Below the pieces are notes generated by a model. It was not told the origin of the DNA, searched no databases, and saw nothing but the letters and a program-made list of their open reading frames with translations. From an uncultured Rhodopirellula sp. (GTDB lineage: Bacteria > Planctomycetota > Planctomycetia > Pirellulales > Pirellulaceae): a stretch of DNA of 9,776 bases. Positions 1 to 7,965 of this stretch are shown here, piece after piece. Every line of letters begins with the position of its first letter. Position 1 is the stretch's first letter. The position numbers and the translations under genes were made by a program. Location of the stretch: positions 1 through 9,776 of the forward strand of contig CAJXTM010000074.1 of assembly GCA_913061385.1 (NCBI GenBank), given 5' to 3'.

Positions 1-47
1 CTACACGTAAGGAGTCGTCGGCAGCGTCAGATGTGTATAAGAGACAG
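1..47 (+). other. Nextera sequencing adapter (artificial sequence)
   Basis: This is not genomic DNA. It reads as the end of the Illumina P5 arm (CTACAC), the 8-base i5 index GTAAGGAG, the read-1 primer part TCGTCGGCAGCGTC, and the 19-base Tn5 mosaic end AGATGTGTATAAGAGACAG, which ends at base 47. The index and primer match the standard Nextera design as I remember it. The biological insert starts at base 48. Any protein prediction starting at the ATGs at 31 or 33 (peptides MCIRDR or MYKRQ) begins in adapter. Confidence 0.98.
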
Positions 48-3000
48 GGCGTGGCGTTGGCCAAGTCGCTCGGTATCAAAAGAAAGAAGGCAACCGGTAC
101 GGCAAAATCGATTCGATCTCTGGTGTCGGAGTCTCCACAAGCCCGCACGCATGTCGTCGTCGAGGCGGCGAGCGAGCACAATCTCAAAGCTGTTGATGTG
201 CAGGTCCCTCGGGATGCGATGACTGTTTTCTGCGGCCCAAGCGGAAGCGGGAAAAGTTCGCTTGCGATGGACACGATTTATGCCGAAGGGCAGCGGCGTT
301 ATGTCGAGTCACTCTCGTCCTACGCTCGGCAATTTGTCGGCCAAGTACAGAAGCCGCATGTCGAGAGAATTGAAGGTTTGTCGCCGGCGGTTGCTCTCGA
401 ACAGAAGAATCTTGGGCACTCACCGCGTAGTACCGTTGGCACAGTGACGGAAGTTTATGACTACCTGCGTATCCTGATGGCTCGATTAGGAACCATGTAT
501 TGTCCCGATTGCCAAATCCCAGTTGGAACACAAACGCCTGATCAAATCGTTGAAAAAGTAATGGCAATGCCTGAGGGGACGCGCGCATTGCTGCTCGCAC
601 CCATTGAGGTGCAGGCGGGGGAAGCATCAAATGACACGTGGCAAACGCTTCGAAGTACAGGGTACCAGCGTGTTCGTATCGATGGCCGGACATTGGCACT
701 CGATGATGCGAAACCGTTGGACCCACGTAAGAAGCAGACGGTGCAGGTGGTCGTGGACCGAGTCGTCGTTCAACCTGATGACCGCACGCGGATTACTGAT
801 AGTGTCGAACAAGCGTTGTCCCTCGGAATCGGCGTTTTGCAAATCGCCGTGGCAGATGAGGAACGAGAAGAACCACTGTGGAAGACGCAGACACACAGTC
901 AGCATTTGGTGTGCGGCTGTTGTGGAAGATCGTTCTCTGAGTTGACCCCGCATCACTTCTCTTTCAATACAGCGATTGGTTGGTGCACCCAGTGCGAAGG
1001 GTTGGGGACGCAGACAGGGACCAATCCGGCTGCCCTGGTGACCTCCGCGGGGAAAACGTTGGCCGAAGGCGCGGCTTTGCTTTGGCCGGAGGTGCAGCAG
1101 AGCGTTTCAGGATGGATGCTTAATGCACTGTCACGGCATACAGGGATTCCTATTGATGTTCCGTACGATGAGTTGACCGTGTCGCAGAGACGGATTTTGT
1201 TTCGAGGAACCGGGGCACAGTGGATTGAGGTTCGGGGATCTGACAAAAAAGAGAACGAGAAAGATAAATCGGTCCTGTTTCGGTACCAATTCAAAGGGTT
1301 CTACCCGGCTTTGGATGAGGCGTCACGCCTGACTCCGGGGTTGCGTGGCAAGCTGGAACAGTTCACAGCAGAGATCGATTGCAGTGTTTGTGATGGATCA
1401 CGATTGACTGATGAAGCGGCGGCGGTTCGATTCCGTGGCCACACGATTGCCGATCTTGTTCACATGCCATTGGATCGTCTTCATGAAGAGACGAAGAGCT
1501 GGAAGTTTGACCGTCGGGAACGGAAAATAGCAGGCGAACTGATCCGAGAGGTTCGGGCACGGGTGGGGTTCCTGTTGGATGTCGGGTTGGATTATCTCAC
1601 GATGCACCGTGGAGCGTCAACTTTGTCCGGTGGTGAAGCGCAGCGGATTCGGCTAGCTGCTCAGCTGGGCAGCGGATTGTGCGGAGTGCTTTACGTTCTT
1701 GATGAACCCACGATCGGGTTACATCCCCGTGATAATCAGCGTCTGATCGGCGCTCTCCATCGTTTGCGAGACCTTGGCAATACGCTGTTGGTCGTTGAGC
1801 ATGACCGTGAGGTGATCGACAGCAGTGATTATCTCTGTGATTTTGGGCCTCGAGCCGGAAGCCATGGAGGACGGATTGTTGCAAGGGGAGAGCCACGCGA
1901 TGTTCAACCCTATGATGATTCGGTCACAGCCGGGTACATCGACGGACATAAGACAATCTCGATTCCCCCCTCAAGGCGGCCTGTGTACAGCGACTCAGGC
2001 ACACCGCTGGTCGACTTCATCAAGGTGCTCGGTGCCACCGAAAATAATCTGCAATCCGTCGACCTTGAATTGCCATTAGGTGTCTTCACGGCAATCACCG
2101 GACCCAGTGGAAGTGGGAAAAGCTCCCTGATTGAACAGATTCTGTACCCTGCATTGGCGCGACGCTTGCACCGCAGCCGAACCAAGCCGGGGAGGCATGA
2201 GAAAATCGAAGGCCTGCGATATGTCGACAAGGTCATTCGCGTTGACCAGTCGCCTCTTGGCAATACACCCAGTAGCAACCCAGCGACCTATACCGGTGTA
2301 TTCGATCTCATTCGCCAGTTATATGCTTCGATTCCGTTGGCTGCCGAAAGGCGTTACACCGCTAGGACGTTCAGCTTTAACGTTCCCGGTGGCCGTTGCG
2401 AGACCTGCGAGGGAAGTGGGCAACTCAAAATAGAAATGCACTTTTTGCCCGACGTCTGGGTTCCTTGCGAAGAATGCCAGTCGCGGAGATACAACGAGGA
2501 GGTGCTGGAAGTCAAGCTGCATGGCAAGTCGATTGCTGATGTGCTCGAAATGCAGTGTGGTCAGGCGACAGAGTTGTTTGCCAATTATCCTCGCATTCTG
2601 AGGACCTTGGAAACTCTCTGCGATGTCGGTCTTGATTATGTGACGCTGGGACAGTCCGCGCCGACTCTCTCCGGTGGTGAAGCCCAACGGGTCAAATTGG
2701 CTGCTGAACTGAGCCGGCCAATGACAGGAAGCACGCTCTATCTGTTGGATGAACCCACGACTGGATTGCACTTTGACGATATTGAAAAATTGCTAAATGT
2801 GGTGCAACGACTCGTGGAAATGGGGAACAGTGTTGTCGTCATTGAACACAACTTGGATGTCATCAAGTGTGCGGACTGGATTGTTGACATGGGACCGGGA
2901 GCCGGTGTTCATGGAGGTGAAATCGTGTTTGCGGGTACACCGGAGCAACTGGCGGCACAGGGAACCAAAAAAAGAAGGAAGACAAAGAATTCGAAGCCGG

Positions 3001-3851
3001 TTTCTGTCACAGCCCCGTTTCTGGCCAAAGTATTGATCGCGGACGAAGACTTGCATCAAAATCCAAGGCCTGACGCGATGCAAGTGGGTGCAAAAAGTAG
3101 TGCGGTTCCGAGCAACCGCGGGACGATCGTAAAGAATGGCTCTGAGCGGGGGACTGCACGTTCTGATTCAGGGGGATTCGCTGGCACTGACGAAGCTGGC
3201 ACTGACGAAGCTGGCACTGACGAAGCTGGCACTGACGAAGCTGGAGAGCGAACTGCCAAACGTCGCCTTGTGATCGCTAGGATTGACCCGCCAGAAGATA
3301 AGCGGGACGCGGCTCAGGCCAAAAAACGTCCCACGAAAAAGATGGTCACAAACTTAAGAAATCCAAAGGTGGAAGATTCGGGGAACCTCTCCGCTGTGCT
3401 TACGCCTTGGAAGGCTTTGGGGAAAAAGTGGCATTGCCTTGAAAAAGGTTTCCCCGAAGGCGAGGCTCCGAAATGGCCACTGGAAGTGGCAGAGCGTACT
3501 GTAAAAATTCTTGAGCAGATCGCTGGGAAAGATGCCCTCTTTTTTACGCAACCTGATCGATTTGAAGTCAGACTCAGCGGTTCTGAATTTGCATGGGCTG
3601 AAGTTCAAACCAAAAATCCTGAGTCTTTGAAGATTACACTTTCTGGCCCTGATTCGGCGTTTGACCAGTTTGAGTTTTCAAGCTTGGAAATGCAGGGGTC
3701 CGTGGAGCAGGGCAAGGGCAAGGGCAAGGGCAAGGATCAGGGCAAGGGACAAGGGACAAGGGTTACCTTGAATCTGAAGTCACTCAAGCATGTTCGCAGT
3801 CGGAAGTTACGCACATTCTTGAAAAGTCATTTTGAGCAAACTTTGAAATAA
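48..3851 (+). CDS. uvrA: UvrA excinuclease ATPase subunit, 5'-truncated; probable second unit of a tandem UvrA, with C-terminal extension
   Basis: This is the damage-recognition ATPase of nucleotide excision repair, which loads UvrB on DNA lesions in the cytoplasm. The 5' end lies off the contig; the frame is open from base 48 and stops with TAA at 3849. ATPase I: Walker A GPSGSGKSS at 234-260, signature LSGGEAQR at 1623-1646, Walker B VLDEP around 1701. ATPase II: Walker A GPSGSGKSS at 2100-2126, signature LSGGEAQR at 2667-2690, Walker B LLDEP around 2748. Zinc-type cysteine pairs are at 501/510, 912-921, 984/993, 1380/1389, 2397/2406 and 2466/2475. The UvrB-binding region between the first two pairs is present, which argues against a UvrA2-type paralogue. 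The canonical end (SVTAPFLAKVL) is near 3035. About 270 further residues follow, with an AGTDE repeat, a lysine-glycine run and a terminal domain. The 42 codons before the HNLK motif begin GVALAKSL, resembling a UvrA C-terminus ('SHTGxAL'), which suggests an upstream fused unit. Identity is secure; the tandem reading is inference. Confidence 0.95.
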   Translation, partial: GVALAKSLGIKRKKATGTAKSIRSLVSESPQARTHVVVEAASEHNLKAVDVQVPRDAMTVFCGPSGSGKSSLAMDTIYAEGQRRYVESLSSYARQFVGQVQKPHVERIEGLSPAVALEQKNLGHSPRSTVGTVTEVYDYLRILMARLGTMYCPDCQIPVGTQTPDQIVEKVMAMPEGTRALLLAPIEVQAGEASNDTWQTLRSTGYQRVRIDGRTLALDDAKPLDPRKKQTVQVVVDRVVVQPDDRTRITDSVEQALSLGIGVLQIAVADEEREEPLWKTQTHSQHLVCGCCGRSFSELTPHHFSFNTAIGWCTQCEGLGTQTGTNPAALVTSAGKTLAEGAALLWPEVQQSVSGWMLNALSRHTGIPIDVPYDELTVSQRRILFRGTGAQWIEVRGSDKKENEKDKSVLFRYQFKGFYPALDEASRLTPGLRGKLEQFTAEIDCSVCDGSRLTDEAAAVRFRGHTIADLVHMPLDRLHEETKSWKFDRRERKIAGELIREVRARVGFLLDVGLDYLTMHRGASTLSGGEAQRIRLAAQLGSGLCGVLYVLDEPTIGLHPRDNQRLIGALHRLRDLGNTLLVVEHDREVIDSSDYLCDFGPRAGSHGGRIVARGEPRDVQPYDDSVTAGYIDGHKTISIPPSRRPVYSDSGTPLVDFIKVLGATENNLQSVDLELPLGVFTAITGPSGSGKSSLIEQILYPALARRLHRSRTKPGRHEKIEGLRYVDKVIRVDQSPLGNTPSSNPATYTGVFDLIRQLYASIPLAAERRYTARTFSFNVPGGRCETCEGSGQLKIEMHFLPDVWVPCEECQSRRYNEEVLEVKLHGKSIADVLEMQCGQATELFANYPRILRTLETLCDVGLDYVTLGQSAPTLSGGEAQRVKLAAELSRPMTGSTLYLLDEPTTGLHFDDIEKLLNVVQRLVEMGNSVVVIEHNLDVIKCADWIVDMGPGAGVHGGEIVFAGTPEQLAAQGTKKRRKTKNSKPVSVTAPFLAKVLIADEDLHQNPRPDAMQVGAKSSAVPSNRGTIVKNGSERGTARSDSGGFAGTDEAGTDEAGTDEAGTDEAGERTAKRRLVIARIDPPEDKRDAAQAKKRPTKKMVTNLRNPKVEDSGNLSAVLTPWKALGKKWHCLEKGFPEGEAPKWPLEVAERTVKILEQIAGKDALFFTQPDRFEVRLSGSEFAWAEVQTKNPESLKITLSGPDSAFDQFEFSSLEMQGSVEQGKGKGKGKDQGKGQGTRVTLNLKSLKHVRSRKLRTFLKSHFEQTLK
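3180..3239 (+). repeat. 15-bp tandem repeat, four perfect copies, in frame in uvrA
   Basis: The unit GCTGGCACTGACGAA occurs four times without a mismatch, followed by a partial copy (GCTGG) at 3240-3244. It encodes Ala-Gly-Thr-Asp-Glu four times, giving an acidic flexible linker in the C-terminal extension of UvrA. The unit length is a multiple of three, so changes in copy number keep the frame. Confidence 0.97.
3711..3762 (+). repeat. Lysine-glycine coding hexamer repeat (GGCAAG) in uvrA
   Basis: Four perfect GGCAAG hexamers at 3711-3734 are followed by GATCAG, one more GGCAAG, and then degenerate GGACAAGGGACAAGG units. Together they encode a basic GKGKGKGKDQGKGQG run inside the terminal domain of the UvrA extension, directly before the segment TRVTLNLKSLKHVRSRK. 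The repeat probably forms a flexible positively charged loop. Confidence 0.9.
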
Positions 3852-4044
3852 CGTTTCCAATCTGGGGAATGGCGAGACTGGGATACGTGCGAGGGAGTAA
3901 GGCGTCTTGGCTTGATCAGATTGTCCTGTGCTGCGGATAGCGATGCAGATACATGGCATTACGCTCCTGCGGTTCACACTGCCACTGTCCTGATTCACGT
4001 TTGGTGATGGTGTTTATCGCGGTCCAATTACGCCAGCTTATCAT

Positions 4045-4050
4045 GAGAGG
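4045..4050 (+). promoter_or_regulatory. Ribosome binding site supporting a TTG start
   Basis: GAGAGG lies 8 bases before the TTG at 4059. An in-frame TGA at 4044-4046 rules out any earlier start. The next in-frame ATG is about 32 codons inside and has no comparable purine block, so TTG is the best start for the kinase gene. Confidence 0.6.
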
Positions 4051-4058
4051 AATTCAAG

Positions 4059-6182
4059 TTGGATAGACACACTGATGCGTCTTCGAAAGATGATGCCAAG
4101 GGCCTGTTGAGTTCCGTTCTGGCTAATGCTGACGTAGAAGCTCGGCTTGCGAAAATGCCTGCGGACGAAAAGACGGTTACGATTTGTTCGTTGGCCGGGG
4201 GCGAGTTCACGCACCCCAGTTGGCGGAAGCCGTGGGAAGATTATTCGGCCACTGAGACCATGGAACTGGTGGGCGAAGCAGTTGAGCCAGCGATCAGCCA
4301 GATCGACAAAGGGTTCGTACCCGTCCGCCTGTTGGCTGAGTTGACGGAAATGCGGGACGACGAGATTGATTACCGGATAGTAGGTCGATTGGGAAGTGGC
4401 GGAACTGGTGTCGTCTATCAGGCCCACCAGCGGGCGCTTGATCGCGGGGTAGCCATTAAAGTGTTACGCAATGAGCTGGCGAAAAATGATGCCTCTCGAG
4501 AACGTTTTCTGACTGAGGCACGCGTGATTGGCGGGCTCGATCACCCCAACGTCATTGCCTTGCATGAAGTGTGCATCGATGCCAATGGATTTCTGTTCTA
4601 TTCGATGAAGCGGATCGAGGGTACGAGTTGGGATCAGCAGATCAGTGGAAACTCAGTTGTTGAGAATGTAAATATCCTGCTGCGCGTCGCGGATGCCATA
4701 CGCTACGCGCACTCGCGAGGCCTTATCCACCGGGACATCAAGCCAGAGAACATCATGCTTGGCCAGTTTGGTGAGGTCCTCGTCGCGGACTGGGGGCTAG
4801 CACAGACGATTGGTAGTAGCGAGCTCGAGCACGGGAGCCAGCAGACCATTGGCGGTACCCCCGCTTACATGGCACCGGAACTTGCAGATGGGGCTCATAC
4901 GGCAACCACATTCCAGACGGACGTCTACTTATTGGGGGCGATTCTGTTTGAGATTCTGACGGGTGATCCACCCCATGATGGACGGTCTCTGCTTGCGTGT
5001 TTGCAGTCTGCTGCCCGGAATGTAATTCGCGATACGAAGGTCGTTGGTGAATTGATGGATATTGCCAGAAAGGCAATGGCCGATCGACCAGAGAATCGTT
5101 ATGAATCGGTAGATGCGTTCATTGCAGCACTCAACGATCAGCTGAAGCACGACCAAAGCGTTAGGTTGGTACGACGTGCACAAAGTCGCTTGGCCAATGC
5201 AAAAAACGACCATCAATACGAAGACTTTCGTGTTGCTGATGCGTTGCTCATGGAGGCAATTGATATTTGGCCTGTCAATCCTGGCGCGTTGGAAACGCGT
5301 GCTGAACTGCAAAGCCGGTTCGCTGAAGCAGCAACCAGCAAGGGGGATTATGATCTCGCAATCTCAATTTACGCATCAGCCGATCGACTGGATTCGGAAC
5401 AGGCGGCCGAAGTGAGAGAGTTAATTGAGATGCGAGTCAGCAATGATCAACGCAACAGCCGTTACTCAGTGCTTTTTACCAATGCCCCCGAGGCTGGGTT
5501 GCTACTCCGAATGGATGGAGGGTTCGTTGTGGAAGCCAATGATGCATTCAGAAAAATGTTTGGTTACTCCAATGACGAACTTGAAAATAAGTCGATTCTT
5601 GAACTGAATATATGGAAGGCGGAGGATGATCGCGAGCACTTGATCGACGCACTGCACGATACGGGGATTCTGAATAACCTTGAATCTAAATTTCTGCATC
5701 GCGATGGTCACGCCATAGATGTGCTGATCAGCGGTTGTGTTGTAGACATGCAGGGTGAAGCGATGATCGTTTCGACTATCCGCGACATCACCATTAGAAA
5801 GAAGGCCGAAAATGATTTGATGATGAGTAGACAACGACTCAGGGATCTACAGCGTCTGGCTGGATTGGGAACATGGTCGTTTGATACCCAGACAGAGAAA
5901 TTGTCATGGAGTGATGAAGCGTTCAGGCTTAGCGGTAGGGATCCGGCGTTGGGGCCACCGTCGTTCGACGAATTCTTTGCCATGATTCATGAGGAAGATC
6001 GCGAAATGCTTCGAGATACAATCGACGCAGCGCTGGCGTCTGGGCTCGCCTACGAACTGACCGTGCGACAGATCATCGCGGAGGGAGAATATCGTAACCT
6101 GCTACATAAAGGACAGCCAATCTTTGACGTGGAGGGATACACTATCGAACTTTACGGCGTCATGATTCCGCAATCAAAGTGA
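4059..6182 (+). CDS. Eukaryote-type Ser/Thr protein kinase with TPR-like segment and two C-terminal PAS domains
   Basis: This 707-residue protein phosphorylates Ser/Thr on unknown partners and probably senses a cytosolic signal through PAS domains. Kinase domain, about residues 105-365: glycine loop LGSGGTGVVY (111-120), ATP lysine K134 in VAIK, helix-C glutamate E153, catalytic HRDIKPEN (224-231, base D226), metal motif D244-W-G in place of DFG, APE ending at E274, and the structural aspartate D288 in TDVYLLG. All key residues are present, so it should be active. Residues about 385-460 alternate helices in TPR style (LLMEAIDIWPVNPGAL, GDYDLAISIYASADRL). PAS 1 is about 469-588, starting YSVLFTNAPEAGLL and ending with the PAC-like DITIRKKAE. 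PAS 2 is about 598-704, of the PAS_3 type (GTWSFDTQTEKLSWSDEAF, IHEEDRE). There is no signal peptide or membrane segment, unlike many bacterial kinases of this class. The protein ends directly after PAS 2, without histidine kinase, cyclase or DNA-binding output. Spacing to uvrA is 207 bp. The PAS ligand is unknown. Confidence 0.93.
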   Translation: MDRHTDASSKDDAKGLLSSVLANADVEARLAKMPADEKTVTICSLAGGEFTHPSWRKPWEDYSATETMELVGEAVEPAISQIDKGFVPVRLLAELTEMRDDEIDYRIVGRLGSGGTGVVYQAHQRALDRGVAIKVLRNELAKNDASRERFLTEARVIGGLDHPNVIALHEVCIDANGFLFYSMKRIEGTSWDQQISGNSVVENVNILLRVADAIRYAHSRGLIHRDIKPENIMLGQFGEVLVADWGLAQTIGSSELEHGSQQTIGGTPAYMAPELADGAHTATTFQTDVYLLGAILFEILTGDPPHDGRSLLACLQSAARNVIRDTKVVGELMDIARKAMADRPENRYESVDAFIAALNDQLKHDQSVRLVRRAQSRLANAKNDHQYEDFRVADALLMEAIDIWPVNPGALETRAELQSRFAEAATSKGDYDLAISIYASADRLDSEQAAEVRELIEMRVSNDQRNSRYSVLFTNAPEAGLLLRMDGGFVVEANDAFRKMFGYSNDELENKSILELNIWKAEDDREHLIDALHDTGILNNLESKFLHRDGHAIDVLISGCVVDMQGEAMIVSTIRDITIRKKAENDLMMSRQRLRDLQRLAGLGTWSFDTQTEKLSWSDEAFRLSGRDPALGPPSFDEFFAMIHEEDREMLRDTIDAALASGLAYELTVRQIIAEGEYRNLLHKGQPIFDVEGYTIELYGVMIPQSK

Positions 6183-6217
6183 GAATAGGAAGCTGCACGA
6201 AAAATCCCAGAAGTGAT

Positions 6218-6240
6218 GGTGTGAACCTTACGGTCACTCC
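6218..6240 (+). terminator. Imperfect hairpin after the kinase gene, possible terminator
   Basis: The stem pairs GG (6218-6219) with CC (6239-6240), has a T-T mismatch, pairs GTG with CAC, bulges one A, and pairs ACC with GGT around a TTAC loop. It begins 35 bases after the kinase stop. No T-run follows, so intrinsic termination is doubtful and the structure may be chance. Confidence 0.22.
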
Positions 6241-6369
6241 GGCGTGTTAGAATTTGCAGTGCAGTGGGGACGCAGCGGGGCGGTGAACTTGTCAGTGTCT
6301 TGATACCGTCGTCAGGTTTGCAGGGCTTTTAAATTATCGTTCATTTGTTTCGTTATTGGGACTGAGAGC

Positions 6370-7872
6370 ATGTTGTTCAGGGTGTCGAATTGTTTGTTGG
6401 CTACGCTTGCTGTTTTTTTCCTGTTAAGTCCGGCGCAAGGGCAGAACCCCAAAGCCGCCAGAAAACCGAATATCATTTGGATTGTGGGCGAGAACTTTGA
6501 CCTCGATTTCGGTTGCTACGGTGCAGAAAACGTTAGGACCCCCAACGTTGATCGACTTGCGGATCAAGGAGTCCGCTATACCAACGTCTATTCTACGTCG
6601 CCAGTTTGTGCTCCCAGTCGGTCCGCATTCATGACCGGTATGTACGCGACCACAACGGACATGCATCACATGCGGTCGCATCGCGATGACGATTTCCGTC
6701 TGCCCGACGGTGTGCGGCCACTAACGCAGCGTTTGCAGGCTGTGGGGTATCAAACCGCGAATGTGACGCATCTTGGCGAGCGGGTGGTTGGGACGGGAAA
6801 ACTGGATCTGAATTTTGTGAATGAGGGACCCTTGTACCAGACAAAGTTGTGGTCGGAGATTGATACATCAAAGCCGTTTTTTGCACAGTTCAATATGCCG
6901 GAGGCCGAGTACGATATCTATGATCGTAAGTCGGCAGAGAAAGAACGTGTGGTTTGGGTGGGTGAAGAATGGCACCCCAAGGTTGCAACGGAGCAGAATG
7001 TAAACCCACCACCCTATTACCCCGATCATCCCGTCGTGCGACAGGAATGGGCTCGCTACTTAAATTCTGCCAGCGGAATGGATGTGCGAATTGGCTGGAT
7101 TCTTCAACAGTTAAAAAAAGATGGTGTTGCTGATGATACGGTAATCGTCTTTTTTGGCGATAACGGACGCTTGGAAGCCAGAGGTATCCATTGGTGTTTT
7201 GACAGCGGTCTGCATGTTCCCATGGTGATTCATTGGCCGGCAAATTTTCCAGCACCCAAAGGTTATCGTGCAGGGCTTGTTGATGATCGCGTCATCAGTC
7301 TGATTGACCTGACGGCAACAACGCTGGTGATGGCAGGACTCGAAGTTCCACCTCTGATGCAGGGGCAGCCGTTTTTGGGTTCGGAACAAACGTCTGAGCG
7401 GCGATTTGCATTCAGTGCAAGAGACCGCATTGACGAGACTGAGATTCGGCAGCGGTCCGTTCGGGGCAAGCGTTTTCATTACGTCAAGAATTTTACGCCC
7501 GGTGCCGGTTTTCCCACTTTGAACCGTTACAAAGAGAAATGTTTTCTCGTCAAACCACTGATGCGTGAATTACAGGCTGCCGGGAAATTGACGGGGCTTC
7601 CGGCTGACTTGATGAAGCCCTTCGCTGATGAGCAGTTGTTTGATACCCAACTTGACCCTTACGAGACGGTGAATCTTGCAGGCTCTGAAAGTCCTGACCA
7701 TCGGGCGGCTTTGTTGGAGATGCGGTCTGCCTTGGATACCTGGGCTGCAGAGACGCGAGATCGGGGTGTCATTCCTGAGTCACCAGAGATTGTGGCGCCG
7801 TTTGAAAAGGAAATGCACGACTGGTTTGGAACGCCTGGCTGGGTCACAGGGGATCCACAAACACAACCGTAA
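6370..7872 (+). CDS. Exported formylglycine-dependent sulfatase, heparan-sulfatase-like
   Basis: This is a sulfatase of about usual length (500 residues), predicted to remove sulfate esters or N-sulfate from polysaccharides outside the cytoplasm. The N-terminus is a signal peptide: MLFRVSN, a hydrophobic core (CLLATLAVFFLL), and a likely cut after SPAQG near residue 24. The signature C80-A-P-S-R, inside SPVCAPSRSAFMTG, is the site converted to formylglycine. The second metal motif FFGDNG carries D264 and N265. Other family segments are CYGAENVRTPNVDRLADQGVRYTNVY, split around 49-73, GTGK at 141-144, and SGLHVPMVIHWPA. Two positions look unusual: the N-terminal metal pair, commonly DD or ED, reads E41-N42, and the lysine usually found after GDNG (as in RGKQW) reads I273 in RGIHW. 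The overall pattern recalls heparan N-sulfatase-like members (S1_8-like), but the subfamily is not proven. No second sulfatase, glycoside hydrolase or SusC/D-like gene is adjacent. The ribosome site (GAGAG, 2-3 bases before ATG) is poorly spaced, but this start gives an intact signal peptide. Confidence 0.93.
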   Translation: MLFRVSNCLLATLAVFFLLSPAQGQNPKAARKPNIIWIVGENFDLDFGCYGAENVRTPNVDRLADQGVRYTNVYSTSPVCAPSRSAFMTGMYATTTDMHHMRSHRDDDFRLPDGVRPLTQRLQAVGYQTANVTHLGERVVGTGKLDLNFVNEGPLYQTKLWSEIDTSKPFFAQFNMPEAEYDIYDRKSAEKERVVWVGEEWHPKVATEQNVNPPPYYPDHPVVRQEWARYLNSASGMDVRIGWILQQLKKDGVADDTVIVFFGDNGRLEARGIHWCFDSGLHVPMVIHWPANFPAPKGYRAGLVDDRVISLIDLTATTLVMAGLEVPPLMQGQPFLGSEQTSERRFAFSARDRIDETEIRQRSVRGKRFHYVKNFTPGAGFPTLNRYKEKCFLVKPLMRELQAAGKLTGLPADLMKPFADEQLFDTQLDPYETVNLAGSESPDHRAALLEMRSALDTWAAETRDRGVIPESPEIVAPFEKEMHDWFGTPGWVTGDPQTQP

Positions 7873-7965
7873 TCATTGAATTCGGCTGAGTGCTGGCGTC
7901 ACGAGTCAGCGGGGGACTGCTGAGTGATCGGGTGATGTTGGCTCTTTTCGAGACGTGTTAGGTAG

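Noticed and set aside
1..47. Terminal inverted repeat with a Tn5/IS50-like end, suggesting a mobile element or linear plasmid.
   Set aside because: The match includes primer and index bases of a sequencing kit, not only the mosaic end; it is adapter.
31..222. Small open frame beginning MCIRDR.
   Set aside because: It starts in adapter and lies in another frame of uvrA.
3056..3259. Minus-strand frame with repeated ASSVP units.
   Set aside because: It is the antisense reading of the AGTDE-coding repeat in uvrA, without a ribosome site or recognisable domain.
3912..3941. Possible promoter before the kinase gene (TTGATC, 18 bp, GATAGC).
   Set aside because: The -10 box is poor and both boxes are easily found by chance.
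6300..6335. Possible promoter before the sulfatase (TTGATA and TAAATT).
   Set aside because: The spacing is 24 bp, too long for a standard promoter; the AT-rich stretch alone is not enough.
48..7872. An operon or defence island made of UvrA, kinase and sulfatase.
   Set aside because: Gaps of about 190-210 bp and unrelated functions give no support for a joint system.
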